A stretch of DNA of 64,000 nt. It comes from Pseudomonas sp. GM18. GTDB taxonomy: Bacteria > Pseudomonadota > Gammaproteobacteria > Pseudomonadales > Pseudomonadaceae. The stretch is from contig NZ_AKJT01000030.1 in assembly GCF_000282195.1 (NCBI RefSeq), positions 19,309-83,308 of the forward strand. The letters run 5' to 3'. The notes under the pieces were generated by a model. The model was not told the DNA's origin. It made no database searches and saw only the letters and a list, made by a program, of their open reading frames with translations. Shown here one piece after another: positions 27,924 through 37,476 of this stretch; the stretch's first letter is position 1; each line of letters starts with the position of its first letter. The translations under genes were made by a program, and so were the position numbers.

Positions 27924-30900
27924 CTACAACGGCAAATGCCGACTCAACAACGCCCGCAACGCCGCCGGTTTCACCGGCTTGGCCAGGTAATCCAGGCCCG
28001 CCGCATGCACCTGGGCCACGGTCTCCGGCCGTCCATCGGCGCTGATCACCACCCCCGGCACCGGCTCGCCCAGCTGCGTGCGCAACCACGCCATCAAGTC
28101 GGTTCCGGTCTCGCCATCGTCCAGGTGGTAATCCACCAGCGCCAACTGCGGACGCATCCCGTCGTTAAGCAGCGTCGCGCATTCATCACGGTTGCGCGCG
28201 GTCCAGACCTGGCAACCCCAGCGCGTGAGCAGGCTGTTCATGCCGATCAGGATGCTGTCTTCGTTATCGATGCACAGCACCTGCGCGCCGCCGAGCAAAT
28301 GGCCATTGAGTTCGGCGACCTTGGCCGGCACCGTGGTTTGTGCCCGAGCCAATGGCACGCTGACACTGAACACACTGCCGCGACCCGGCCAGGAGCGCAC
28401 GCGCAAGGTATGACCGAGCACGCGGCACAGTCCATCGGCAATCGCCAGTCCCAGGCCCAGGCCTTTCTCGGCCCGGGTCTGGTGGCTGTCGAGGCGTTTG
28501 AACTCTTCGAAAATCACCTTTTGTTTGTCTTCCGGAATGCCCGGTCCACGGTCCCAGACCTCCAGGCACAGCTCGCCGTTGCGTCGCCGAACGCCGAGCA
28601 ACACGGGCCCTTTGGCGTAGCGGAAGGCATTGGTCAGGAAGTTCTGCAAGATCCGTCGCAGCAGTTTGATGTCGCTGTCGACCCGTAGCGCGCTGCCCCG
28701 AACGCGGAATTTCAGCCCCTGTTCCTGAGCCAGTGCCTTGAACTCGGCGCCGAGGGTATGGAACAACTCATTGAGTTCGAAAGGCTTGCGATCAGGGTTG
28801 ATCTTGCCGTTTTCCAGACGGGAAATGTCCAGCAGATCACTGATCAGGTCTTCGGCCGAACGCAGTGAACTGTCCAGGTGATGAACCAGCTTCTGCGCTT
28901 CGCTGGACAAACCCTCTTCCTGATGGGAGAGGGCGGCAGAGAACAGCCGCGCGGCGTTCAGCGGTTGCATCAAGTCATGGCTGACGGCGGCCAGGAAACG
29001 GGTTTTCGACTGGTTGGCCGATTCGGCGGTGCCCTTGGCTTCGGTCAGGGCAAGGTTGAGTTGCGACAGTTCATGGGTGCGTTCGGTGACCCGTTGTTCG
29101 AGGCCTTCATTGGCTTCGGTCAGCGCTTGTTCGGCTTCGCGGAACGCGGTGATGTCGGTGAAGCTCATGACGAAACCGCCGCCGGGCATCGGGTTGCCGA
29201 TCAGCTCGATCACTTGGCCGTTTGGAAACAGTCGTTCGGAGGTATGGGCGCGGCCCTGACGCATCCAGTGCAAGCGGCGGGCGACATGCACTTCCGCTTC
29301 GCCGGGGCCACACAGGCCGCGCTCGGCGTTGTAGCGAATAATGTCGGCAATCGGCCGGCCGACGCTGATCAAACCGTCGGGGTAGTTGAACAGCTCCAGG
29401 TAACGCCGGTTCCAGGCCACCAGTTTCAGCGACTGGTCGATCACGCTGATGCCCTGGGTGATGTTCTCGATGGCGCCTTGCAGCAGGGCGCGGTTGAACT
29501 GCAGCACTTCCGAGGTTTCGTCGGCGATCCGTACGACGTCCTCCAGTTGCATTTCCCGACCTTCGATGGCGGCCTTTACCACCGCCCGGGTCGAAGAAGC
29601 GCCGAGTACACCGGCCAGCAAGCGTTCGGTATGGGCGATCCATTCACCGTCGGCATTCTGGTTCGGGTTGAAGCCTTTGCCCTGGCGATAGGCGAAACGG
29701 ATGAAGCTCTGACGGGCCCGTTCTTCGCCGACAAACCGGGCAGCCAGTTGCAGCAAGTCGTCGATCTGTACCGCCAGCATCGAGCGAGCGTTGGGGCGGG
29801 CGCTGATTTCCTGGCCGATGAAGCGACCGGCCTGCCAGTGCTCCGAAACCCGCGTGCGTGACAGCACCGAGACCCAGGCGAACAGGGTGAAGTTACCCGC
29901 CAGGGACAACACCACTCCTTGAGTCAGCGGCGTGATCGGCAGGTTCAGCGGGTTGCTTTGCAGCCAGGCCAGGCCCGGAAAACTGCTCAGGGGCAAGCCG
30001 AGGCTGTTGGCGGCAACCGGCAACACCAGGGTGTAGAACCAGAGGAATGTCCCGGTGGCCAGCCCGGCGAACACGCCACGACGGTTAGCCTGTTTCCAGT
30101 ACAGCGCGCCGAGCATGGCTGGAGCCAGTTGGGTCACGGCGGCGAAGGCGATCTGGCCGATGGTCGCCAGGCTCGCGGTCGAGCCCAGCAGGCGATAGCT
30201 GACGTAGGCCAGCAGTAGAATGACCACGATGCTCACCCGGCGCACCGAAAGCATCCACTGGCGGAACACTTCGAATGGCCGTTCGGCATTGTTGCGCCGC
30301 AGCAACCACGGTAGCAGCATGTCGTTGGAGAGCATGGTCGACAGCGCCACGCTGGCGACGATCACCATGCCGGTCGCCGCCGAAGCGCCGCCGATAAATG
30401 CCAGCATCGCCAGGGCCGGGTGAGATTGGGCCAAAGGCAGACTGATGACGAATGAGTCCGGCAGCACTGAGCTGGGCAGCATCATCTGACCGGCCAGCGC
30501 GATCGGCACGACAAATAATGCCGCCAGCGCCAGATAGGCCGGGAACACCCATTTGGCCAGGCGCAGGTCCTGGGGGTCGATGTTTTCCACCACGGTCACA
30601 TGAAATTGCCGGGGCAGGCAGATGATCGCCATCATCGCCACACCGGTCTGCACCACCATGGACGGCCAGTTGATGGTTTCCTTCCAGTACGCTTCCAGGC
30701 GCGGGGCGAGCATGGCCTGGTCGAACAGGTCGTCGAAACCGTCGTACAGGCCGTAGGTCACGAACGCGCCGACCGCGAGAAAAGCGAACAGCTTGACCAG
30801 CGATTCAAAGGCAATCGCCAGCACCATGCCGCGGTGGTGTTCTGTGGCGTCGAGGTTGCGGGTACCGAAAACGATGGTGAACAGCGCCAGCACCAGGGAT

Positions 30901-31394
30901 ACGATCAATGCCGTGTCCTGCGCGCGCGTGCCCATGGCGTCGGCGCCGGCGCCGATCAACAGGTTCACGCCCAGCACGATGCCCTTGAGCTGCAAGGCGA
31001 TGTAGGGCAGCACGCCGACCAGGCAAATCAGCGCGACGACTACCGCCAAGGACTGGGATTTGCCATAGCGGGCGGCGATGAAGTCGGCGATGGAGGTGAT
31101 GTTCTCCTGTTTGCTGATCATCACCATTTTTTGCAGGACCCACGGCGCGCACACCAGCAGCAGGATCGGCCCGAGGTAGATCGGCAGGAATGACCAGAGT
31201 TGTTCGGCCGCCTGGCCCACGGCGCCAAAGAACGTCCAGCTGGTGCAATAAACCGCCAGCGACAGGCTGTACACCCAGGCACGCACCCGTGGCGGCAACG
31301 GCGTGCTGCGACGGTCGCCGTAAAAGGCGATGGCGAACAGGATGGCCATATAGGCCAGGGCGACAGTGGCGATCAGCCCGGTGGACAGCGACAT
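27924..31394 (-). CDS. Hybrid sensor histidine kinase with SSS-type transporter domain
   Basis: A 1156-residue membrane sensor. Residues about 1-500 form a sodium/solute symporter-like domain with about twelve hydrophobic segments. A PAS domain (about 640-750) and coiled coil follow, then HisKA with the phosphorylated His806 (A-A-V-S-H-D-L-M-Q-P-L-N), an ATPase domain with G-P-G-I-P and G-L-G-L-G-L-A-I boxes, and a C-terminal receiver with Asp1088 (A-L-V-D-Y-H). Resembles CbrA, but with an attached receiver. GGAG sits 5 bases before the chosen ATG; the frame extends five codons to a TTG. No partner regulator gene is adjacent. Confidence 0.93.
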   Translation of the reverse strand: MSLSTGLIATVALAYMAILFAIAFYGDRRSTPLPPRVRAWVYSLSLAVYCTSWTFFGAVGQAAEQLWSFLPIYLGPILLLVCAPWVLQKMVMISKQENITSIADFIAARYGKSQSLAVVVALICLVGVLPYIALQLKGIVLGVNLLIGAGADAMGTRAQDTALIVSLVLALFTIVFGTRNLDATEHHRGMVLAIAFESLVKLFAFLAVGAFVTYGLYDGFDDLFDQAMLAPRLEAYWKETINWPSMVVQTGVAMMAIICLPRQFHVTVVENIDPQDLRLAKWVFPAYLALAALFVVPIALAGQMMLPSSVLPDSFVISLPLAQSHPALAMLAFIGGASAATGMVIVASVALSTMLSNDMLLPWLLRRNNAERPFEVFRQWMLSVRRVSIVVILLLAYVSYRLLGSTASLATIGQIAFAAVTQLAPAMLGALYWKQANRRGVFAGLATGTFLWFYTLVLPVAANSLGLPLSSFPGLAWLQSNPLNLPITPLTQGVVLSLAGNFTLFAWVSVLSRTRVSEHWQAGRFIGQEISARPNARSMLAVQIDDLLQLAARFVGEERARQSFIRFAYRQGKGFNPNQNADGEWIAHTERLLAGVLGASSTRAVVKAAIEGREMQLEDVVRIADETSEVLQFNRALLQGAIENITQGISVIDQSLKLVAWNRRYLELFNYPDGLISVGRPIADIIRYNAERGLCGPGEAEVHVARRLHWMRQGRAHTSERLFPNGQVIELIGNPMPGGGFVMSFTDITAFREAEQALTEANEGLEQRVTERTHELSQLNLALTEAKGTAESANQSKTRFLAAVSHDLMQPLNAARLFSAALSHQEEGLSSEAQKLVHHLDSSLRSAEDLISDLLDISRLENGKINPDRKPFELNELFHTLGAEFKALAQEQGLKFRVRGSALRVDSDIKLLRRILQNFLTNAFRYAKGPVLLGVRRRNGELCLEVWDRGPGIPEDKQKVIFEEFKRLDSHQTRAEKGLGLGLAIADGLCRVLGHTLRVRSWPGRGSVFSVSVPLARAQTTVPAKVAELNGHLLGGAQVLCIDNEDSILIGMNSLLTRWGCQVWTARNRDECATLLNDGMRPQLALVDYHLDDGETGTDLMAWLRTQLGEPVPGVVISADGRPETVAQVHAAGLDYLAKPVKPAALRALLSRHLPL

Positions 31395-31560
31395 GGGAAC
31401 TCCAGACAAAAGACATCCGGGACTGCGCCCGATCCAGACAGTCTCGCATGACCGCCTGAGTTAGTCAGTGTCGACCAAGGTCGTGGCGTGGCGGGGTGTC
31501 GCAGGTTGTGTATCAGTCAGATCCCGGTCGTCATTGCGGGCCCCATCGCGATGGGCGGCG

Positions 31561-32100
31561 TTACTGACTCAACGCAATATCGATCAACCGATGCAACTCT
31601 TCAACCTCCAGCGCCTGCGCCGCAAACAGGATGCGAAACACCGTCGGCGCCACCACCATATTGATCAGCCGGTCGACACTTGGCCGTGGTTGATCGGGAT
31701 AGCGATCCAGAATCGTCTGCAACTGCCCGCCAATGATCTTCACGCAATAGCCCGGCGTGGCACTGGATTGCACGTCGCGCATCATGTTGCGCCCGGGTTC
31801 GGAACTCATTTCGTCCAGATACTGCTCCGCCCAGGCTCGCACGTCCCCGCGCAGGCTGCCGGTATTGGCCGGCTCACTGTCGGGGCGCATGCGGGCGAGA
31901 GCGACATCGGCCAGCAGTGCTGACAGATCACCCCAGCGTCGGTAAATGGTCGACGGCGTCACCCCGGCCCGGGCAGCAATCTGCGGCACGGTCACGCAGG
32001 CGCGGTCCTGCTCTTGGAGGAGCGCGCGGACGGCCGAATGAATCGACTCTTGAACCCGGGCACTTCTGCCACCGGGGCGTAAACCTTCTTTAATAGCCAT
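31561..32100 (-). CDS. TetR/AcrR family transcriptional regulator
   Basis: A 179-residue repressor. The N-terminal helix-turn-helix is V-T-V-P-Q-I-A-A-R-A-G-V-T-P-S-T-I-Y-R-R-W-G, and the C-terminal half is the helical ligand domain. It is divergent from an MFS gene with a 91-base gap containing a 33-base inverted repeat, which is the natural candidate operator. Likely represses the exporter until a ligand binds. Confidence 0.92.
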   Translation of the reverse strand: MAIKEGLRPGGRSARVQESIHSAVRALLQEQDRACVTVPQIAARAGVTPSTIYRRWGDLSALLADVALARMRPDSEPANTGSLRGDVRAWAEQYLDEMSSEPGRNMMRDVQSSATPGYCVKIIGGQLQTILDRYPDQPRPSVDRLINMVVAPTVFRILFAAQALEVEELHRLIDIALSQ

Positions 32101-32151
32101 GCAGCGGACCTTAACACAAAGAATTTGCTTTAAGCGCTGGCCGGTAGCAGA

Positions 32152-32184
32152 CTCCGCAAAAGCAAAAAGTTAGCTTTTGCGGAG
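32152..32184. promoter_or_regulatory. 12-bp inverted repeat overlapping the MFS ribosome site
   Basis: Arms CTCCGCAAAAGC and GCTTTTGCGGAG with a 9-base A/T-rich spacer. The right arm contains the GCGGAG ribosome-binding sequence for the ATG at 32192. It may be the TetR operator, an RNA hairpin that hides the ribosome site, or both. Confidence 0.7.
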
Positions 32185-32191
32185 TGTGCTC

Positions 32192-33385
32192 ATGTCTCTT
32201 CCAGCGACAAATCGTTCCAGCTTGTGGTTTCTGGCGATCACCTTACTCAGTTTTCTCGCCGCTTCCACCGCGCCGACCCCGTTGTATCACCTCTATCAGG
32301 AGCACCTGCAGTTCTCAGCCGCGACCCTGACTCTGATTTTCGGTGTCTATGCCCTCAGCTTGCTGGCGGCGCTGCTCACGGTCGGTTCGCTGTCGGATTA
32401 TCTGGGGCGCAAACCGGTGATTTTTATCGCCGTGTTGCTGAATATGCTGGCGATGTTGCTGTTCATCAACGCCGACAGCGTCGCCTGGTTGATCGGTGCG
32501 CGAGTACTTCAGGGGTTTGCGACGGGAATGGCCACCGCCGTCTTGAGTGCGGCGTTGCTGGACACTGATCGCCAGCAAGGACCGATGGTCAACAGTGTTG
32601 CGCCGTTGCTGGGCATGGCGCTGGGGGCCATGGGTTGCGGATTATTGGCCGAGTTTGCGCCCCTGCCGCTGCAATTGACCTATTGGGTGTTGTTCGCGCT
32701 GTTTGTGATGCAAGCGCTGTACGTCTGGCGCCTGCCGGAAAGCGTCAGTCGACAACCGGGTGCCTGGGCCTCGCTGCGCCCGACCCTGCATGTGCCGATT
32801 CAGGCGCGGCGAATGTTGTGGCGCGTGCTGCCGATCAACCTCGCTGTGTGGGCGCTCGGCGGTTTTTTCGCCTCCCTGGCGCCGTCCCTGGTGCGGACAG
32901 CCACCGGGTCCACGTCGAACCTGATTGGCGGTGCGACGGTGGCCGTGTTGACAGTGACCGGTGCCTCGATGATCTACACCTTGCGCAATCGGCCGGCCGA
33001 CAAGGTCTTGCTGCTGGGAGCTAGTTTGCTGCCCGCAGGCGTTGCGCTGATTCTGTTGGCGGTCCACAGCGCCAGCCTGCCATTGTTTTTCTTCGGCACG
33101 CTGGTGGCGGGCAGTGGATTCGGCACGGGTTTCCTTGGCGCCTTGCGCAGCATCGTGCCGCTGGCTTTGCCTCATGAGCGGGCCGGATTGATGTCGGCAT
33201 TTTATGTGCTCAGTTATCTGGCGTTCTGCTTGCCGTCGTTGCTGGCCGGTAATCTGACCCGCACCTTTGGGCTGGTGGCGACCACCGACGGTTACGGTGC
33301 GGTACTGATCATCCTGTCGCTCGGTGCGCTGATCGGGTTGCTTCGTGAGCGGTCCGTCAAAGCCTGTGGCGTCGATGTTCGATGA
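32192..33385 (+). CDS. MFS transporter
   Basis: A 397-residue drug-exporter-like major facilitator. Helices are regularly spaced, with motif A variant G-S-L-S-D-Y-L-G-R-K-P between helices 2 and 3, and R-V-L-Q-G-F-A-T-G near helix 4. Sits opposite the TetR gene; its start lies just after the inverted repeat. The ATG is chosen for the GGAG seven bases upstream. Substrate unknown. Confidence 0.9.
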   Translation: MSLPATNRSSLWFLAITLLSFLAASTAPTPLYHLYQEHLQFSAATLTLIFGVYALSLLAALLTVGSLSDYLGRKPVIFIAVLLNMLAMLLFINADSVAWLIGARVLQGFATGMATAVLSAALLDTDRQQGPMVNSVAPLLGMALGAMGCGLLAEFAPLPLQLTYWVLFALFVMQALYVWRLPESVSRQPGAWASLRPTLHVPIQARRMLWRVLPINLAVWALGGFFASLAPSLVRTATGSTSNLIGGATVAVLTVTGASMIYTLRNRPADKVLLLGASLLPAGVALILLAVHSASLPLFFFGTLVAGSGFGTGFLGALRSIVPLALPHERAGLMSAFYVLSYLAFCLPSLLAGNLTRTFGLVATTDGYGAVLIILSLGALIGLLRERSVKACGVDVR

Positions 33386-33427
33386 CCGTTAGCCTAGGCA
33401 CCGCCATTCATTTCGACGGACCGACCC

Positions 33428-33739
33428 ATGAAGATCATCCGCAGCAAATCCTTCACCGGTGACCGCGCCTGGGCGGCGCTGGATATCGCCAACATGAACG
33501 GCATCACCACCCGTTTGCACTGGACCGATCAGCCGTATAAATGGCACGTCAACGATGGTCAGGAAGTATTCGTGGTGCTGGATGGGCAGGTGCAGATGCG
33601 TTATCGCGAAGCAGGCCTCGAAAAGGAAACCCTGCTGGAGGTCGGCGATATTTTTTATGCCTCGGTGGGCACCGAGCATGTGGCTCATCCGCAGGGCGTG
33701 GCGAGGATATTGGTGATCGAGACTGAAGGCAGCGTCTGA
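33428..33739 (+). CDS. Cupin domain-containing protein
   Basis: A 103-residue single cupin. The two cupin motifs are partly kept: W-H-V-N-D-G-Q-E-V-F-V-V-L-D-G and, later, G-T-E-H-V-A-H-P-Q-G. The first motif has one His and one Glu; metal binding is plausible but not certain. It is 42 bases after the MFS gene. Function unknown. Confidence 0.85.
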   Translation: MKIIRSKSFTGDRAWAALDIANMNGITTRLHWTDQPYKWHVNDGQEVFVVLDGQVQMRYREAGLEKETLLEVGDIFYASVGTEHVAHPQGVARILVIETEGSV

Positions 33740-33845
33740 TGCTATATCTGCAAAACAGATAACAGTTAGAGAAATTACCCGTTATATAGATATTCTATTC
33801 GGATCTATCATGAGTTCCTACCTCATCAGAGGACAGGAGTTCACC

Positions 33846-34997
33846 ATGACCTGCACCCGTAGTGTTAAACCCGGTATCAAACCGCTCAGTCATTTACAGC
33901 ACCCAAGAGAAGCCATCCGCCAATTCACCCCGAACTGGTTCGCCGCGACCATGGGCACCGGGGTACTGGCACTCGCGCTCGTGCAACTGCCCCTCGCAAT
34001 ACCCGGCCTGCATGCGTTTGCCGAAGGTTTGTGGCTGTTCAATATTGTTCTGTTTGTGTTGTTCACGGCTATGTATGCCGCGCGTTGGGTCATGTTCTTC
34101 GACGAGGCGCGGCGGATTTTCGGCCACTCCACGGTTTCGATGTTTTTCGGCACCATTCCCATGGGCCTGGCGACCATCATCAATGGCTTTCTGCTGTTCG
34201 GCCTGCCGCGCTGGGGCGACGGTGTGATTCATGTCGCCGAAGTGCTGTGGTGGCTGGACGTGGCGCTGTCGCTGGCCTGCGGCGTGCTGATTCCCTACCT
34301 GATGTTCACCCGTCAGGAGCACAGCATCGACCAGATGACCGCCGTCTGGCTGTTGCCGGTGGTAGCGGCGGAAGTGGCGGCTGCCAGTGGTGGTTTGCTG
34401 GCGCCGCACCTGGCCGATGCTCATTCCCAGTTGGTCGTGCTAATCACCAGCTACGTGCTCTGGGCTTTTTCCCTGCCGGTGGCGTTCAGCATTCTGACCA
34501 TTTTGTTGCTGCGCATGGCGTTGCATAAATTGCCCCACGAAAACATGGCCGCCTCGAGCTGGCTGGCCTTGGGTCCCATCGGTACTGGTGCATTGGGCAT
34601 GTTGCTGTTGGGCGCCGACGCTCCGGCGATCTTTGCCGCCAACGGTCTGCCGGGGATTGGTGAAATAGCTGATGGGCTTGGGTTAGTCGCCGGTATCACG
34701 CTGTGGGGCTTCGGGTTCTGGTGGATGCTGATGGCGCTGCTGATCACCATGCGTTACTTGCGCGCTGGCATCCCGTTCAACCTTGGCTGGTGGGGTTTCA
34801 CTTTCCCGCTGGGTGTCTATTCCCTGACTACGCTGAAACTGGCCAGCACCTTGAACCTGACGTTTTTCGGTGTCTTTGGTTGCGTGTTGGTGGCCATGCT
34901 GGCGGTGATGTGGCTGATTGTCGGCAAACGCACGGTGCAGGGCGCGTGGAGGGGGGAATTGTTTGTCTCGCCGTGCATCGCAGGATTAAAGAAATAA
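33846..34997 (+). CDS. TDT family transporter (tellurite resistance/sulfite exporter type)
   Basis: A 383-residue membrane protein of the tellurite-resistance/dicarboxylate transporter (TDT) family, which includes TehA and the sulfite pump Ssu1. About ten hydrophobic segments; the family opening F-T-P-N-W-F-A-A-T-M-G-T-G-V-L is at residues 28-42. An AGGAG seven bases before this ATG supports it over the in-frame ATG at 33810. Substrate is not set by sequence alone; sulfite or C4-dicarboxylates are usual. Confidence 0.88.
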   Translation: MTCTRSVKPGIKPLSHLQHPREAIRQFTPNWFAATMGTGVLALALVQLPLAIPGLHAFAEGLWLFNIVLFVLFTAMYAARWVMFFDEARRIFGHSTVSMFFGTIPMGLATIINGFLLFGLPRWGDGVIHVAEVLWWLDVALSLACGVLIPYLMFTRQEHSIDQMTAVWLLPVVAAEVAAASGGLLAPHLADAHSQLVVLITSYVLWAFSLPVAFSILTILLLRMALHKLPHENMAASSWLALGPIGTGALGMLLLGADAPAIFAANGLPGIGEIADGLGLVAGITLWGFGFWWMLMALLITMRYLRAGIPFNLGWWGFTFPLGVYSLTTLKLASTLNLTFFGVFGCVLVAMLAVMWLIVGKRTVQGAWRGELFVSPCIAGLKK

Positions 34998-35111
34998 CCG
35001 GCAAAGATTAGGTAATGTGTGTGGCCTGGATCGACGTTCGGCATTCCAATAACAGTATCCACGCCGCTCTCTACCCAAAATCAGCTACCCAATATCAGGG
35101 ACACATGGAAG

Positions 35112-36986
35112 ATGAGTCACCCCTCGCAGTTCACCTTGCTTCGCACTCGGCGCTTCCTGCCTTTTTTTGTCACACAGTCCCTTGGGGCCTTTAACGACAA
35201 CATCTTCAAGCAGTCGCTGATCCTCGCCATTTTGTACAAGCTGACGATTGAGGGTGATCGCTCGATCTGGGTCAACCTGTGTGCGTTGCTGTTTATCCTG
35301 CCGTTCTTCCTGTTCTCGGCGCTGGCCGGGCAGTTCGGGGAAAAATTCGCCAAGGACGCGCTGATCCGTCTGATCAAGCTCGGGGAAATCGTCATCATGA
35401 CGGTGGGCGCGGTCGGTTTCATGTTCGATCACCTGTCGCTGATGCTGGTGGCGCTGTTTGCCATGGGCACCCACTCGGCGCTGTTTGGGCCGGTGAAATA
35501 CTCGATCCTGCCGCAAGCCTTGCGCGAAGAAGAATTGGTGGGCGGCAACGGCCTGGTGGAAATGGGCACCTTCCTGGCAATTCTCGCCGGGACGATTGGC
35601 GCCGGGATCATGATGTCCGCCAGCAACTACGCGCCGGTGGTGTCCATGGCAATCATCGGCATCGCGGTGCTCGGTTACCTGGCCAGCCGCAACATTCCCC
35701 GGGCCGCGGCGGCATCGCCGGACATGCGCCTGAACTGGAACATCTTCAGCCAGTCCTGGGCCACCTTGAGGCTGGGCCTGGGGCAAACCCCTGCGGTCTC
35801 GCGTTCGATCGTCGGCAACTCATGGTTCTGGTTTGTCGGGGCGATTTATCTGACGCAAATCCCGGCGTACGCCAAGGAGTGGATGCACGGCGACGAGACC
35901 GTGGTGACGCTGATTCTTACAGTGTTCTCGGTCGGGATCGCACTGGGTTCGATGCTCTGCGAGAAGCTCTCTGGGCGCAAAGTCGAGATCGGTCTGGTGC
36001 CGTTCGGCTCATTCGGCCTGACCGTATTTGGCCTTCTGCTGTGGTGGCATTCCGGTGGAATTCCGGACAGCATTGCCGGCCATGGCTGGATCGAAATCCT
36101 TGGCTTCGGTCACACCTGGCTGGTGTTGATCGACATCCTCGGGCTTGGCGTCTTCGGCGGTTTCTATATCGTGCCGCTGTATGCGCTGATCCAGTCCCGC
36201 ACCGTCGAGAACGAACGGGCCCGAGTGATCGCCGCCAACAACATTCTCAATGCTCTGTTCATGGTGGTGTCGGCGATTGTGTCGATCGTCTTGCTGAGTA
36301 TCGCCAAGCTGTCGATTCCGCAGCTGTTCCTGGCGGTGTCTGTGCTGAACATCGGCGTTAACGCGTACATCTTCAAAATCGTCCCGGAATTCAGCATGCG
36401 TTTCATGATCTGGCTGCTCGGCCATTCCATGTACCGCGTCGAGCATCGCAACCTGGAGCTGATTCCCGATGAGGGCGCCGCGCTGCTGGTTTGCAACCAT
36501 GTGTCGTTCGTCGATGCGTTGCTGATTGGCGGCGCAGTGCGTCGGCCGATTCGCTTTGTGATGTATTACAAAATCTACAACCTGCCAGTGCTGAACTTCA
36601 TCTTCCGCACGGCCGGGACGATTCCGATCGCCGGGCGCCAGGAAGACATTCAAATCTACGAAAAAGCCTTCACCCGCATCGCCCAGTATCTGAAGGATGG
36701 CGAGTTGGTGTGCATTTTCCCTGAAGGCAAGTTGACCGCCGATGGCGAGATCAACGAGTTCAAGGGCGGGCTGACGCGGATTCTCGAAGAAACGCCGGTG
36801 CCGGTGATTCCGCTGGCGTTGCAGGGGTTGTGGGGGAGTTTCTTCAGCCGCGATCCGAACAAGGGGATGTTCCGTCGGTTGTGGTCGCGGGTGACCCTGG
36901 TGGCGGGGCCGGCGGTGGCTGTTGAAGTGGCTGAGCCAGCGAAATTGCAGGCGCTGGTGGGGGATTTGCGTGGGGCCGTTAGATAG
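35112..36986 (+). CDS. MFS transporter-acyltransferase fusion (LplT-PlsC type)
   Basis: A 624-residue protein joining a major-facilitator half (residues about 1-400, starting F-F-V-T-Q-S-L-G-A-F-N-D-N, the lysophospholipid transporter LplT signature) to a PlsC glycerolipid acyltransferase (about 430-610). The acyltransferase has the N-H-V-S-F-V-D (H-x4-D) box and F-P-E-G-K-L-T. In E. coli the flippase LplT works with Aas, which has an acyltransferase plus AMP-binding part. Here the AMP-binding part is missing. Likely role: uptake and re-acylation of lysophospholipids. Longer in-frame start at 35019 lacks a ribosome site. Confidence 0.9.
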   Translation: MSHPSQFTLLRTRRFLPFFVTQSLGAFNDNIFKQSLILAILYKLTIEGDRSIWVNLCALLFILPFFLFSALAGQFGEKFAKDALIRLIKLGEIVIMTVGAVGFMFDHLSLMLVALFAMGTHSALFGPVKYSILPQALREEELVGGNGLVEMGTFLAILAGTIGAGIMMSASNYAPVVSMAIIGIAVLGYLASRNIPRAAAASPDMRLNWNIFSQSWATLRLGLGQTPAVSRSIVGNSWFWFVGAIYLTQIPAYAKEWMHGDETVVTLILTVFSVGIALGSMLCEKLSGRKVEIGLVPFGSFGLTVFGLLLWWHSGGIPDSIAGHGWIEILGFGHTWLVLIDILGLGVFGGFYIVPLYALIQSRTVENERARVIAANNILNALFMVVSAIVSIVLLSIAKLSIPQLFLAVSVLNIGVNAYIFKIVPEFSMRFMIWLLGHSMYRVEHRNLELIPDEGAALLVCNHVSFVDALLIGGAVRRPIRFVMYYKIYNLPVLNFIFRTAGTIPIAGRQEDIQIYEKAFTRIAQYLKDGELVCIFPEGKLTADGEINEFKGGLTRILEETPVPVIPLALQGLWGSFFSRDPNKGMFRRLWSRVTLVAGPAVAVEVAEPAKLQALVGDLRGAVR

Positions 36987-37009
36987 TTGGTGAGTAGGCG
37001 GGCGGGCCT

Positions 37010-37031
37010 CATCGCGGGCTTGCCCGCGATG
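37010..37031. repeat. Perfect 10-bp palindrome between convergent genes
   Basis: CATCGCGGGC, two T, GCCCGCGATG. Common REP-type core in this group; could stop readthrough between the MFS-PlsC and gdx genes. Confidence 0.7.
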
Positions 37032-37042
37032 GTGTCAGTGGC

Positions 37043-37357
37043 CTAAGCGCTGATCTTGAGCCCAACCAACCCGGTAATGATCAACGCCACACTGGCCAGC
37101 CGAAACAGTGCCATGGACTCACCAAACAGAATGATCCCGGCGATCACCGTGCCCACCGCACCCACGCCGGTCCAGATCGCATAGGCCGTGCCCAGCGGCA
37201 ATTCCTTCATGGCAAGACCCAGCAGGCCAAGGCTGATGGCCATGGCGGCAACGGTCAATGCGGTAGGGAGAGGGCGGCTGAAGCCGTCGGTGTATTTCAG
37301 GCCCACGGCCCAGCCGACTTCGAACAGGCCGGCAAAAAACAGAATGATCCAGGACAT
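37043..37357 (-). CDS. sugE: SMR efflux protein Gdx/SugE (guanidinium exporter)
   Basis: A 104-residue small multidrug-resistance family protein with four membrane helices. The key helix-1 glutamate is in [16 protein letters not shown], the Gdx (SugE) pattern; drug exporters of the EmrE type differ here. Gdx proteins export guanidinium with protons as dimers of mixed orientation. The call is strengthened by the guanidine-II riboswitch in its leader. SD GGAGGT is five bases before the ATG. Confidence 0.93.
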   Translation of the reverse strand: MSWIILFFAGLFEVGWAVGLKYTDGFSRPLPTALTVAAMAISLGLLGLAMKELPLGTAYAIWTGVGAVGTVIAGIILFGESMALFRLASVALIITGLVGLKISA

Positions 37358-37377
37358 TGAAGACCTCCATCGATGGA

Positions 37378-37430
37378 TGGGGTCGTCCCCGGATTAAGCA
37401 CTCGATCGAGCCGCAAGGTCGTCCTCGCGT
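37378..37430 (-). promoter_or_regulatory. Guanidine-II (mini-ykkC) riboswitch
   Basis: On the minus strand two hairpins share the loop ACGA, the hallmark of this class. P1 is CGCGAGG-ACGA-CCTTGCG (37412-37429), P2 is GGGG-ACGA-CCCC (37379-37390), joined by a 21-base linker. The GGAGGT ribosome site follows 10 bases after P2 and gdx five bases later. Known members raise expression of guanidinium exporters when guanidine binds. Confidence 0.88.
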
Positions 37431-37476
37431 TGCGCAATAGAGTGCCCATCATTAACCCGAGGATCAAGTTTTCGGA

